Assembly: GCA_016124935.1 (NCBI GenBank)
Contig: WGMS01000002.1
Location: forward strand, 1-33,648
DNA from: a bacterium
Lineage (GTDB): Bacteria > Cyanobacteriota > Vampirovibrionia > Obscuribacterales > Obscuribacteraceae
DNA length: 33,648 bases
Direction: 5' to 3'
The notes under the pieces: generated by a model
What the model was told of the DNA's origin: nothing
Seen by the model: only the letters and a program-made list of their open reading frames with translations
Database searches by the model: none
Translations under genes and position numbers: made by a program
Part shown: positions 8,031 to 16,565 of the stretch, piece by piece
Layout: each line of letters starts with the position of its first letter
How positions within the stretch are numbered: position 1 is the stretch's first letter

Positions 8031-8345
8031 CTAGAGATCTTCGTCGTCGCTTTCGATGGCTTCGGGGGCTTTGCCCGATTCTTTCATCTTGCGAAGTTCG
8101 GATTGTACTTGAATAGCGCGGATAAGCTGGTTGGGTCCGCAATAGCCGAGTTCAAGAAGCCATTGACCCAGGGGCTTTTGCTCTCCGTTGGCTTCGGCAT
8201 CGCTGCGTTGAAGCTGGAGGGATTCATCAAGCTGGTAGATGGTTATGTAACCCAGGTCGACTAATATCTGCCCCAGCAGATACTTTTCTTCTGATTTGTC
8301 TTGATCGTCTTTCTGGGACCTGGTTGTCATGTCTTCTTTGGTCAT
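8031..8345 (-). CDS. Small protein with two GspE-N-like repeats
   Basis: About 104 residues from ATG 8345 (or ATG 8330, which has AAGAAG upstream); a longer frame to a TTG at 8501 looks untranslated. Two similar ~24-residue helical units are seen, LLGQILVDLGYITIYQLDES and PLGQWLLELGYCGPNQLIRA, each followed by a QxQ. This LGxxLxxLGxxxxxQL pattern is that of the MshEN/GspE N-terminal domain, which in type II secretion and pilus ATPases binds partners and, in MshE, c-di-GMP. Here there is no ATPase domain. The tail is acidic (ESDDEDL). A stand-alone adaptor or c-di-GMP-responsive protein is possible; a GGDEF gene lies 2 kb away on the same strand. Confidence 0.6.
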   Translation of the reverse strand: MTKEDMTTRSQKDDQDKSEEKYLLGQILVDLGYITIYQLDESLQLQRSDAEANGEQKPLGQWLLELGYCGPNQLIRAIQVQSELRKMKESGKAPEAIESDDEDL

Positions 8346-8756
8346 TGCTCGAATTGATCGACTATATGTGAATAATGGCTTGAAAAGAGATTGCCTGGTT
8401 TTCAAGAAATCTCTTAAGACCGCTGGGCACACCCGAAGATTACAACTTATGGCTGCTGGGTTTCCCCCCTGACCAGGTTCGTCGGTCTTCGCCGCACCCA
8501 ACGATCTAATCTGTAATTATAGACGATTGAGCCGAGATGCGATCCGATCGTATTGATTCAGTTTTGATTCTGAGAAGAAAAAAGACATTCTCTTCTTTCG
8601 ATTGGCCAGACTAAAGGGACTGCTATTATATGTGGTGCTTTTCTATGTCTTAATTCATGGCAAGCTGCTTTTCGAGGGCGCCTATACGAAGCAGCGCCAT
8701 ATCTACCCCCATTCCAAATGGAATTGGGGACTCGACTGTGGCGGATAGCCGCTTTT
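8346..8756 (-). other. 411-nt gene-poor stretch with probable promoter for the GspE-N-like gene
   Basis: On the minus strand a perfect TATAAT lies at 8516-8521 (ATTATA on the plus strand) without a good -35. It would start a transcript near 8509, giving a leader of ~165 nt before ATG 8345. Near the other end is a strong inverted repeat described separately. No further ORF is convincing. Confidence 0.35.
8706..8729. other. Perfect-looking hairpin CCCC(C)ATTCC / GGAAT(T)GGGG
   Basis: Ten-base arms with one mismatch around an AAAT loop, 27 nt after the stop of the 155-residue gene on the minus strand. It lacks a T run on the minus-strand side, so it may be a 3'-end stabilising or weak termination structure, or a protein-binding palindrome. 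Confidence 0.5.
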
Positions 8757-9224
8757 TCAGTCTTGCATTCCAGAGGCGAAATCGCTGCCTGTGTCGGACA
8801 TGTTCCAGCGCAGTAGCTCCCGCCGCCATTCTAAATCGGCCTGGGCTTCGCGAATTAATTCCGCCAGTCCCTGGAAATCAGCAAAGGACAGGTCTATGGC
8901 CATGCCGAGATCGAAGGTGAGTTTGACCCGCTCGCAGTTGGGGGTGCAGGTCATGCAAACGATATGGTCGGGACCGCAGACCTCGAACATCTGGTTGTCC
9001 TCGCACTGGAGAGGATCTTCTCTCCAGGTGAGATAGCCGACGAACTGCTCGTCTTCCATACCTTGTTGAACAAGAAGAACCAGGGCCTGATACTGGGTTG
9101 TATTCAGGTAAACAGTTACTTCCTGCCGTCTGAAATCCAGAGCGAATTCGCCATTTGACTTGTCCAGATAAAGATCCGCAAAGGCATTGGCGAAACTAAT
9201 ATGATGGGCGGTGCTTGTCTTCAT
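8757..9224 (-). CDS. Uncharacterised 155-residue protein
   Basis: ATG 9224 is preceded by AGAGGA. The N-terminal half alternates short strands (GEFALDFRRQEVTVYLNTTQ), and the centre contains a Cys-rich piece (QCEDNQMFEVCGPDHIVCMT and CTPNC) that could bind a metal, although the spacing fits no family I know. The C-terminal half is helical and acidic (FADFQGLAELIREAQADLEW). No signal peptide or membrane helix. It stands alone between the GspE-N-like gene and hemB, same strand. Function unknown; the codon use and start site make it a real gene. Confidence 0.65.
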   Translation of the reverse strand: MKTSTAHHISFANAFADLYLDKSNGEFALDFRRQEVTVYLNTTQYQALVLLVQQGMEDEQFVGYLTWREDPLQCEDNQMFEVCGPDHIVCMTCTPNCERVKLTFDLGMAIDLSFADFQGLAELIREAQADLEWRRELLRWNMSDTGSDFASGMQD

Positions 9225-9335
9225 TCAAAGGTGTCCTCTCACCTCTATGATATACCTTATGTTCTGTCTGTCTATCACAATCTAATCTTATCTTGGCTTC
9301 CATGTGACCATTATTCCACCGAAAGCCTCTGAATC

Positions 9336-10376
9336 TCACTCTTGAAGCCATCTGGCCATGTCTCTGGCATGGTAGGTGATTATTAAATCGGCTCCGGCTC
9401 TTACTATCGAAGTAAGGGTCTCTTGAACTACGCGTTTTTCGTCGAGCCAGCCTTTCTCGGCGGCGGCTTTGACCATGGCATACTCGCCGGATACGTTATA
9501 GGCGGCGATAGGCACCCGGGTCATCTCCCTGGCTTCGCGAATCAGATCCAGGTAGAGAAGCGCCGGTTTGACCATGACCATGTCGGCGCCTTCTTTTAGA
9601 TCCAGCTCTATCTCGCGCAGGGCTTCCCTTCGATTGGCCGGATCCATCTGGTAGGTGGTGCGGTCGCCGAACTGGGGCGCCGATTCTGCCGCTTCCCTGA
9701 AGGGACCGTACATGGCCGAGGAGAATTTGGCACTGTAAGCCATTATAGGAACATGTTCGAAGCCGTTTTCATCGAGGGCGCTGCGAATCGCTGCCACACG
9801 GCCATCCATCATGTCCGAAGGGGCGATGATGTCAGCTCCTGCTCTAGCCTGGGAGACCGCCGCTCTAGCCAGGATCTGGACACTGGGGTCGTTGAGAATC
9901 TGACCATCGGCGACGATGCCGCAGTGACCGTGACTCATGTATTCGCACAGGCAGGTGTCGGCAACGACCATCAGTTCGGGAAAATGCTTCTTGATCCGGC
10001 GAGTCGCTTCTTGAACGATGCCTTTATCGCTCCAGGCGCCGGTGGCTTCGGTGTCTTTGTCTCTGGGCACGCCGAATAGAATAATCGACTGGAGCCCTTC
10101 GTTGACGCATTCTTCTATCTCTCTGAGCGCTTCATCGATGCTTTGTTGATGAATGCCGGGCATAGAGCTAATTGGCTTTTTGATGCCCTCCCCTTCTACC
10201 AGGAAGAGCGGGTAGATCATCTGCTCAGCCCGTACATGGGTCTCCCGAACCATGGCACGGAGGGTGGAGGAGGAACGCAGTCTTCTCAGTCTCATACGGG
10301 GAAAGGCATCCCCGGAATGGGCGCCATCCTTGTCGATGGTCTGGCTGAGGGGGCGTTCTCTCGTTAGTTTTTCCAT
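9336..10376 (-). CDS. hemB: Delta-aminolevulinic acid dehydratase (porphobilinogen synthase)
   Basis: A 346-residue HemB of usual length; ATG 10376 has GGAAG upstream. The enzyme condenses two 5-aminolevulinate molecules to porphobilinogen in the cytoplasm, the second committed step of tetrapyrrole synthesis. Both active-site lysines are present: Lys217 in [18 protein letters not shown] and Lys270 in [12 protein letters not shown]. The metal site [14 protein letters not shown] (Cys142, Cys144, Cys152) is of the cysteine-rich, zinc-dependent type rather than the Asp-rich Mg type. It sits apart from the hemA-C-D operon 5 kb away on the same strand, with its own probable promoter. Confidence 0.97.
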   Translation of the reverse strand: MEKLTRERPLSQTIDKDGAHSGDAFPRMRLRRLRSSSTLRAMVRETHVRAEQMIYPLFLVEGEGIKKPISSMPGIHQQSIDEALREIEECVNEGLQSIILFGVPRDKDTEATGAWSDKGIVQEATRRIKKHFPELMVVADTCLCEYMSHGHCGIVADGQILNDPSVQILARAAVSQARAGADIIAPSDMMDGRVAAIRSALDENGFEHVPIMAYSAKFSSAMYGPFREAAESAPQFGDRTTYQMDPANRREALREIELDLKEGADMVMVKPALLYLDLIREAREMTRVPIAAYNVSGEYAMVKAAAEKGWLDEKRVVQETLTSIVRAGADLIITYHARDMARWLQE

Positions 10377-10436
10377 GGTTCTTCCGTTGGTCCGTTAATT
10401 TGGATTATCTGGGATTGCAAAGAGTTTAAACCGTCG

Positions 10437-10442
10437 ATTATA
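10437..10442 (-). promoter_or_regulatory. Candidate -10 element for hemB
   Basis: A perfect TATAAT on the minus strand about 60 nt upstream of the hemB ATG. The expected -35 position reads GTCAAA, a poor match to TTGACA, so an activator or alternative sigma contact may be needed. Confidence 0.35.
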
Positions 10443-10508
10443 AACAACGGATATATATCTTTGACCTTCAGGTTAAGCATGCTTTGAAAGAATTAATTGT
10501 GTCGGGAT

Positions 10509-12128
10509 TCAGAGCTGCACTATCTGATTCTTGCCTTGCTGCTTGGCGTGACGCACCGCTTGCTGGGCTCTCTCCACCATGGCATGGAAGCTCTCGTTCG
10601 GATTGAGGGCGGTCACGCCTGCGCTGACCGACATCTTGAAAAATTGACCGCCGGCTTTGTGCGGTACTTCCGCGAATCTCTGGCCGAGGCCGCGGGCAAC
10701 CTCCACCGCATTGTCCACCGGCAGGCTATCATCGAGAATGGCAATTTCATCGCCGCCTATGCGACCGATTATGTCTGTATGGCGGTAGACTTTTTTGATG
10801 ATCTGCACTAACGAGACGATGGTTCTATCGCCAATGGCAAAGCCGTGGGTTTCGTTAATCTGCTTGAGATTATCGATGTCATAGATGGTCAGTACCTGGG
10901 TGAAGCGCTGGGACCTCGCTTTTGTGGAACGCTGGGCAAAGTCCATGAAGTGGCTGTGGTTGAGGACCTGGGTCAGTCCGTCATTTTTGAGGAGCTTTTG
11001 AAAAATCCGATAGCGTTCTAATTTGCCCGCGATGGTGGAAATCAGGAGTTGCGGATTGACTGGCTTGATCAGGTGGTCGTCGCCGCCGGCTCTTGCCGAT
11101 TCTATATGCGCTTCCAGCTGATTCTGGGTGGTGAGGAATAGAATAGGAATGGCCGCAAAGCGCTCGTTCTGCCGAACGAAGCGAGCCAGCTCGAAGCCGT
11201 TTATATCTCCCATCATTACATCGAGCAGGATCAGATCCGGGCAGAAGGTGAGAAGCGCTTCTTCGAAGAGGCTGGGGTCCTGTTGCCAGAGCACATGATA
11301 GCCGGCGTCTTCGAGGGTGCTTACAATGTACCTTGCTTGATCCGGATCGTCTTCGACCGAAAGGATTCTATAGCGCTCCGGTTTGCCTCTTTCGAAAAGA
11401 TAGCGGAGTTTATCGACAATCACATCTACTTCGATAGGCAGTTCGAAAAAGGCGTCGGCACCGGATTTGATCGCACCGATTTTGTCTAAAAAGCCCTGTT
11501 CCTCGCTTAGTAAAACGATGGAGACTTCGTCACCACCCGGCAGAGAGCGGCATCCACGGATTAAATCGTAGCCGTTGCCGTCGGTCATGGGAACGCAAAT
11601 AAGCATGCCGTCGGGGAATTTCGAGGTAATAGCCTCTTTGGCTTGTTGCCAGCTGGAGCAGCCGCGCACGCTCATGCTCTGCCCTTCAAGTACCCGGGCC
11701 AGTGCGCCGAGGCGATTCTGTTCGGTGCTGACGACTATTACGTCCTCTCTAAAGTCTGGTACCGACTGTGGTGCGATCGCGGCATGCAGAATATGACTGG
11801 GAGGTTTGACTTCCGGATTGAGTTCGGCTTTCTCCAGAATGTTTTTCATCTGGGCGATCATTTCGCGGAAATTTCGCCAGTAGACGATGATGTCATCGGG
11901 CTGCTCTTGATACATCGACATGCAGAGCCTTTCTCCTGCTTCTGCAATGGGAGTAAGCTCGGCTAGATTATAGACTCCGGAGGAGCCCGCGATCTGGTGA
12001 AAGTGATCAGCCAGCTGCTTGAGATTGTCGATATCCCAGGGGCTGCGCGCGAACTGCAAAATATGCGCTTCCATGGGGACAAGGCGCTCCACGCACCGGG
12101 CTATATAGTTGGCGCGGTGGGCATCCAT
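10509..12128 (-). CDS. Hpt-REC-REC-GGDEF signalling protein (probable diguanylate cyclase)
   Basis: A 539-residue soluble protein. Residues ~1-100 form an Hpt domain with His44 in HQIAGSSG. Residues ~128-246 are a receiver that has lost its phospho-acceptor (Cys178 in place of Asp) and its acidic pair and Lys. Residues ~253-372 are a canonical receiver (EDD 260-261, Asp303, Lys355 in LIKPV). Residues ~385-539 are a GGDEF domain with signature GGDEI (458-462) and an RxxD inhibitory site (Arg449-Asp452) exactly five residues before it. It should make c-di-GMP from GTP under phosphorelay control with product inhibition. It follows a single-domain response regulator by 59 nt and is probably co-transcribed. 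No Shine-Dalgarno is obvious at ATG 12128. Confidence 0.88.
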   Translation of the reverse strand: MDAHRANYIARCVERLVPMEAHILQFARSPWDIDNLKQLADHFHQIAGSSGVYNLAELTPIAEAGERLCMSMYQEQPDDIIVYWRNFREMIAQMKNILEKAELNPEVKPPSHILHAAIAPQSVPDFREDVIVVSTEQNRLGALARVLEGQSMSVRGCSSWQQAKEAITSKFPDGMLICVPMTDGNGYDLIRGCRSLPGGDEVSIVLLSEEQGFLDKIGAIKSGADAFFELPIEVDVIVDKLRYLFERGKPERYRILSVEDDPDQARYIVSTLEDAGYHVLWQQDPSLFEEALLTFCPDLILLDVMMGDINGFELARFVRQNERFAAIPILFLTTQNQLEAHIESARAGGDDHLIKPVNPQLLISTIAGKLERYRIFQKLLKNDGLTQVLNHSHFMDFAQRSTKARSQRFTQVLTIYDIDNLKQINETHGFAIGDRTIVSLVQIIKKVYRHTDIIGRIGGDEIAILDDSLPVDNAVEVARGLGQRFAEVPHKAGGQFFKMSVSAGVTALNPNESFHAMVERAQQAVRHAKQQGKNQIVQL

Positions 12129-12187
12129 CTTGTTGGTGAATCCTTGAGCTTCCTGAGTCGTTGTCCTGTTCCTCGCTTAAACGTCCA

Positions 12188-12541
12188 CTAAAGTAAGGCT
12201 TCCAGTTCTCTGGTCAGCTCTTCGAGCTGAAAAGGTTTTGGCAGATATTTGTTGGCGCCGGCTTCTTTGCACTGGGTCGCTTCGCTGGAGCCGTGCCGTC
12301 CTGTCAGCATAAGAACAGGCAGGACGCCCCCTTTGTCTCGGTAGAGCTTGCAAAGATCGATGCCGTTGATGCCGGGCAGGTTCCAGTCAAGAACTATGAT
12401 CTCGAAGTCGGAATCGTTCAGTTTTTCGGCTGCTTTGTTACCGTCCGCGATATGCTCTATTTCGTGACCTTTGTATTCAAGCCAATCGAGGAGCGTGTTC
12501 GCTAGTACAAAATCGTCTTCTACCAGAAGAATCTTTGCCAC
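12188..12541 (-). CDS. Single-domain CheY-like response regulator
   Basis: A 117-residue protein consisting only of a receiver domain. It starts at GTG 12541 with GAGGA eight bases before. The full set of receiver residues is visible: acidic pair in LVEDD (Glu8, Asp9/10), phospho-acceptor Asp52 in VLDWNLPG, Thr80 in MLTGR and Lys102 in LPKPF. With no output domain it acts by protein contact, most simply as a phosphate shuttle for the Hpt domain of the downstream GGDEF protein. No cognate histidine kinase with an intact H-box is present in the window. Confidence 0.9.
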   Translation of the reverse strand: MAKILLVEDDFVLANTLLDWLEYKGHEIEHIADGNKAAEKLNDSDFEIIVLDWNLPGINGIDLCKLYRDKGGVLPVLMLTGRHGSSEATQCKEAGANKYLPKPFQLEELTRELEALL

Positions 12542-12775
12542 CTGACAATCCTCAACGTACTCGGTCTGGCCATGGTTACTGGTCCGTTGTTTTTATCCTA
12601 CCCAATACTCTAGCAGGACCGACGTCTGCCGGAATAGAATTTCCGAAATATGCTTTTGCCGCGCTGGTCGAATCATGTGCTCTTATATTACTCTTAATCT
12701 GTGATAATCATGAAAGTGACCTGCAGATTTTTATCGGGCGTCTCTGTTTAAAGAAGCTTTCACTGGTCAAGTGCG

Positions 12776-14737
12776 ATGAATCATTCCAGTCCCTATCCCC
12801 ATCCCCTTCCTCTGCCCCGGCAATTCAACAATAGTCGCTTCAATCTACTCTCTTTGCTCGGAAAAGGAGGGATGGGCGAGGTCTATCTGGCCAGGGATCA
12901 GGTGCTGGATAAAGAGGTGGCTATAAAAGTCCTGCATTCGGAAATTTCGGAGGCTCAGATTCTGCGCTTCCGGCAGGAGGCTGTGGCCGTGGCCCGCCTT
13001 AAGCACCCAAATATCCTCGAAGTTTATGATTTTGCCCAGGCCGAGGAGGGCAATTTCTATCTGACCATGGAGGTGGTTCGAGGGCGGACTCTTGAAGATT
13101 TGGTCAGGGAGAGGGCGACTCTTCCTGTTTCTGATTTTTTCGAAGTGGCTGATCAATTGCTTGCCGGTCTCGAACATGCTCACAAAGCCGGCGTACTTCA
13201 CCGAGATATCAAGCCATCGAATGTGATGCTGACTGAATCAGAATCAGTTGAAGTCAAGCTTGTCGACTTCGGTCTGGCAAAAAATTTGAGGGGTGATGAA
13301 CTCTCCTTGACTCGCACGGGGCTTGTTATGGGAAGCCCATACTATATGAGTCCGGAGCAGATTCGGGGAGCCGATGTCGACGCGCGCTCAGACATTTATA
13401 GCTTCGGCTGTCTTGCTTACAAAGTCCTGACCGGGGCGGTGCCTTTTGCCGGCGATGATGCCTTAGAGACTATGGAAAGTCATCTCAATCAAATTCCCCG
13501 CTCTCTTCTGGCTATCGACCCGGAGTTGCCGGCAGAGATAGATGCGTTGGTCTTGAAGTGCCTGGCCAAAGATCCGGAATCGCGCTTTCAAGACGTGAGC
13601 AGTTTGAGAGAAACGCTTGCCCAGGCAAAAGAAGCGAGCTTTCCGGAAGACCCAATAGATGAGCCTGAGTCCGAAGTCGTTACCGATTCTATATCTGCCA
13701 GGCGAGTACATCCGGCACTGCTAATGGTGCCAGCAGTTGTCGGCGTGATTGTTTTGTTCGGTGCCTGGAACTCGCTTTTTTATAAGGCCGAGAAGCCTAC
13801 TTCCACCCAGAGAAAGGTATTCGAGACGCCTCGTCCCTTCGTTTTGAAGAACCTTGTGACGCCGAAAGTCAAGGCGGAGGAACTGCAGCACATGCTTGGT
13901 ACGGATCGGACTTTGAAGCTCGAGTCCAGCGAATTGACACCGGAAGTTCTGGCTGAGCTACCCCGGTTGAAGGGGCTGGTGGTGCTCTCCGTGGAAAACT
14001 CCAATTTGCAGGACGATGCAATGAAATACATCTGCGCATGTCCTGAGATTCAAGAGCTGAAGCTTTCCTCTAACAAAAATATCAGTCCGGAAGCGCTTTC
14101 TCTTGTGTCGGAACTGCCGTTGCTCGGGAAACTGGAGCTAATGAATATGAATCTTGTGGATGCGCATCTGGATGCGATAGCTAAAGCCCGGCATCTTTAC
14201 AGTCTGAATATAGCTTCGAACCCCGCAATTAATGCCGGTGCTTTGCAAAAGATTCAATCTCTGAACGGTCTACAGAGTCTATTTCTGGGTAATAAGAAAG
14301 TCCCGATGCAAGAGATTGTTGCTTTTTGCAATACGAAGAGAAATCTCTTTTGTCTGGGGTTGAGATGTTTTCCCGCCCCCGACCCTGATCTGGAATGTGC
14401 GGCTGGATTGAGGTATGTTCGTACTTTAGACCTCTCTTTCAATGAGCAGATAAGCAGGGCTTCACTCGAAGCGCTATTGAAAGCGCCCAGAGTCAGTGAA
14501 TTGAATCTGTCATCGACAGTGATTGCGACCAGAGATCTGCTTCTATTGAACAACTATCCGGCTGTCAAGGTCGTCAACCTGAAAAGAAGAGGGATGGATT
14601 CTTCGGATGTGGACATACTTGTAAAGCTCAAACATCTGGAGCGCCTGCAGTGCAACGAAAACATGATGATCACCTTAGAGGACATGGAAAGAATTCGCAA
14701 GATGCCCGGAATGAAGCTGCAAGAAAAGGATCTCTAA
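12776..14737 (+). CDS. Transmembrane Ser/Thr protein kinase with LRR-like extracytoplasmic tail
   Basis: A 653-residue Hanks-type (PknB-like) kinase. Motifs: Gly-rich loop GKGGMGEV (29-36), Lys51 in VAIKVL, HRDIKPSN (Asp144), DFG 164-166, SPE 192-194 and DIYSFG, so catalysis should be intact. One TM helix at ~313-331 follows an acidic juxtamembrane linker. The tail (~360-653) consists of repeated leucine-rich units (e.g. PEIQELKLSSNKNISPEALS and VRTLDLSFNEQISRASLEAL), like ribonuclease-inhibitor-type LRRs, instead of the PASTA repeats common in this family; it would face the periplasm and sense a protein or wall ligand. The only Met before the kinase fold is at 12776; no good ribosome site. 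It converges on hemD, overlapping by 4 nt. Confidence 0.9.
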   Translation: MNHSSPYPHPLPLPRQFNNSRFNLLSLLGKGGMGEVYLARDQVLDKEVAIKVLHSEISEAQILRFRQEAVAVARLKHPNILEVYDFAQAEEGNFYLTMEVVRGRTLEDLVRERATLPVSDFFEVADQLLAGLEHAHKAGVLHRDIKPSNVMLTESESVEVKLVDFGLAKNLRGDELSLTRTGLVMGSPYYMSPEQIRGADVDARSDIYSFGCLAYKVLTGAVPFAGDDALETMESHLNQIPRSLLAIDPELPAEIDALVLKCLAKDPESRFQDVSSLRETLAQAKEASFPEDPIDEPESEVVTDSISARRVHPALLMVPAVVGVIVLFGAWNSLFYKAEKPTSTQRKVFETPRPFVLKNLVTPKVKAEELQHMLGTDRTLKLESSELTPEVLAELPRLKGLVVLSVENSNLQDDAMKYICACPEIQELKLSSNKNISPEALSLVSELPLLGKLELMNMNLVDAHLDAIAKARHLYSLNIASNPAINAGALQKIQSLNGLQSLFLGNKKVPMQEIVAFCNTKRNLFCLGLRCFPAPDPDLECAAGLRYVRTLDLSFNEQISRASLEALLKAPRVSELNLSSTVIATRDLLLLNNYPAVKVVNLKRRGMDSSDVDILVKLKHLERLQCNENMMITLEDMERIRKMPGMKLQEKDL

Positions 14738-15582
14738 ACGGCGTAATAAGACTCGATCGCCTTCAATAGTCCTTCCATGGTATGGGTGTCGGCTTCTATC
14801 TGAACGTGTTTATAGTATTGTCTGGCGGTTGTAGCGGTGACAGGGCCGATGGTGGCGATGGCGATACCACTCAATAAGTTTGACGCCGAGGACTCCAGGG
14901 CGATGGAGTCCGGATTTACTATATATCCTTTCTTTCTGGCGTAATTCACCAGTCCCATTTTTAAAAGCTGATGAAAGTTCTTTACTGTCTGGGAAGAGGC
15001 GAAGGTGATAAGATCCAGCTGCTTTTCGTTGCAGAGGTCGAAGAGTCTTTTGGAAAGCTCTTCGGCGTTGTCCGGTAGATCTGTCCGATAGGCTTCTATT
15101 GTGTCGACTATGGCACCGGATGCGGTGAATTCGTCAGCTATCAGAGTCCTGCCTACATTGGTTCGCGGCCACAAAATCTTGAGCCCGTGCATTTTATCTC
15201 TGTCAGGAAACTGTTCTATAAAATTCTCGGCTACGAATTTGTCCGGACTGAAACTGACAGCTATAGAGTGCTCCTGCAAAACAGCGGCGGTAGCTTCTCC
15301 TATCGCTCCTATTTTTCGATTGGCCAGGATCTCTTTCGGGATCGATTTCTCCTCCATTCTCTCTACCAAAGAGCGGACCGCGTTGGTCGAAGCGAAAATC
15401 ACCCAGTCGTAGTCAGATAGTTGGGCAAGCGCTTCATCAAAGGGGTCCCAGGAAGCAGGCTCTTTTATCTCGATTACCGGTATTAGAACCGGTCGGGCAC
15501 CGGCTGCTTCCAGGGCCAGTTTCAAGCTGTCGGCCTGGCTGGTGGCTCGGGTTATCAAAATTCTCTGGCCGGTTAAATGCAT
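14734..15582 (-). CDS. hemD: Uroporphyrinogen-III synthase
   Basis: A 282-residue HemD of usual length; ATG 15582 has GGAG six bases upstream. It closes and inverts ring D of hydroxymethylbilane to give uroporphyrinogen III. Sequence is poorly conserved in this family, but the typical features are present: an N-terminal GQRILITRATSQADSL strand-turn, DWVIFASTNAVRSLVERM, and a second-domain LDLITFASSQTVKNF with AIATIGPVTATTARQ near the end. It is the last gene of hemA-hemC-hemD, 22 nt after hemC. Its stop codon overlaps that of the opposing kinase gene. Confidence 0.93.
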   Translation of the reverse strand: MHLTGQRILITRATSQADSLKLALEAAGARPVLIPVIEIKEPASWDPFDEALAQLSDYDWVIFASTNAVRSLVERMEEKSIPKEILANRKIGAIGEATAAVLQEHSIAVSFSPDKFVAENFIEQFPDRDKMHGLKILWPRTNVGRTLIADEFTASGAIVDTIEAYRTDLPDNAEELSKRLFDLCNEKQLDLITFASSQTVKNFHQLLKMGLVNYARKKGYIVNPDSIALESSASNLLSGIAIATIGPVTATTARQYYKHVQIEADTHTMEGLLKAIESYYAV

Positions 15583-15604
15583 TTCGATCTCCGGTTTAAG
15601 AATG

Positions 15605-16558
15605 TCAGGGGGGTGATACTTTGTTCGGGTCGCTCAGTTTGAGCTCTTCGAGAATCTGTCTGGCTGGCGTCGCCAGAATAAGCTCGGCCAGTTCCCTTCC
15701 CAGAGCTTCCGCGTCTATTTTGGCGCCTTTGACAGAGAGGGTCTCTCTGACTATACGAGAGCCGTCTAAGGAGGCGACGCATCCAGTCAGGGTCAGGCTA
15801 TCCTCTGCTTCCAATTTAGCCCGGGCGCCGATAGGAACCGAACATCCTCCTCCCAGTACCTTCAAAAATGCCCTTTCGGCGCTTATCTCTTTGCGAACAG
15901 CGGTCTCGTCTAAAAGGCTGAGGGTCTCGAACAGTTTACGGTCATCGGCACGGCATTGCACAGCCAGGGCTCCCTGACCCGCAGCAGCCGTGCATTCGTT
16001 CTCTTCGAAATAATGGGTGATTCTATCCGCCATTCCCAGTCTGGTCAGTCCGGCAGACGCAAGCACGATGGCGTCTGCGGCACCGGAATCCATTTTTTCT
16101 ACTCTGGTCGGCACGTTGCCCCGGATGTCGATGAATTCCAGATCATTGCGCAGCGCTTTGAGCTGGGCCAGTCTGCGCCGGCTGGAGGTGGCTACTTTGC
16201 TGCCCGGGGCCAGTTCCTGCAGTTGACGATGCTCCCGGCTGACGAGTACATCCCGGGGGTCTTCTCTATTGAGAACCGCTACAATGGACAAACTTTCGTG
16301 GCTTTCGGTCGGCATGTCCTTGAGAGAATGGACGACAAGATCGACTTCGTCATTCAAAAGAGCATCCTCCAGCTCTTTGACGAACACCCCGGTGCCGCCC
16401 AGATTTACTATCGGGACGGAGCGGTTCTTGTCACCGCCGGTGGTGATCTTTACTACTTCCACATCCAGCGTCGGATCGATGCCTTGCAAACGTCCTGCCA
16501 CCAGCTCTGTTTGCATCAGGGCTAGTTTGCTGGCACGCGTTCCGATTCTGACCGACAT
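15605..16558 (-). CDS. hemC: Porphobilinogen deaminase (hydroxymethylbilane synthase)
   Basis: A 317-residue HemC. It polymerises four porphobilinogens to hydroxymethylbilane using a covalent dipyrromethane cofactor. Diagnostic motifs: RIGTRASKLALMQTE at the N-terminus, VHSLKDMPTE with the catalytic Asp81, SSRRRLAQL, RGNVPTRVEK, AAAGQGALAVQCR, and the cofactor-bearing Cys239 in LGGGCSVPIGA. It begins 7 nt after the hemA stop and is followed by hemD, a common order in bacteria, so the three are surely co-transcribed. Confidence 0.97.
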   Translation of the reverse strand: MSVRIGTRASKLALMQTELVAGRLQGIDPTLDVEVVKITTGGDKNRSVPIVNLGGTGVFVKELEDALLNDEVDLVVHSLKDMPTESHESLSIVAVLNREDPRDVLVSREHRQLQELAPGSKVATSSRRRLAQLKALRNDLEFIDIRGNVPTRVEKMDSGAADAIVLASAGLTRLGMADRITHYFEENECTAAAGQGALAVQCRADDRKLFETLSLLDETAVRKEISAERAFLKVLGGGCSVPIGARAKLEAEDSLTLTGCVASLDGSRIVRETLSVKGAKIDAEALGRELAELILATPARQILEELKLSDPNKVSPP

Positions 16559-16565
16559 TCTCTTG

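Noticed and set aside
8012..8034. Short direct repeat of AGAGACT units before the end of the GspE-N-like gene
   Set aside because: Only two to three 8-bp copies; too short to be called a meaningful repeat.
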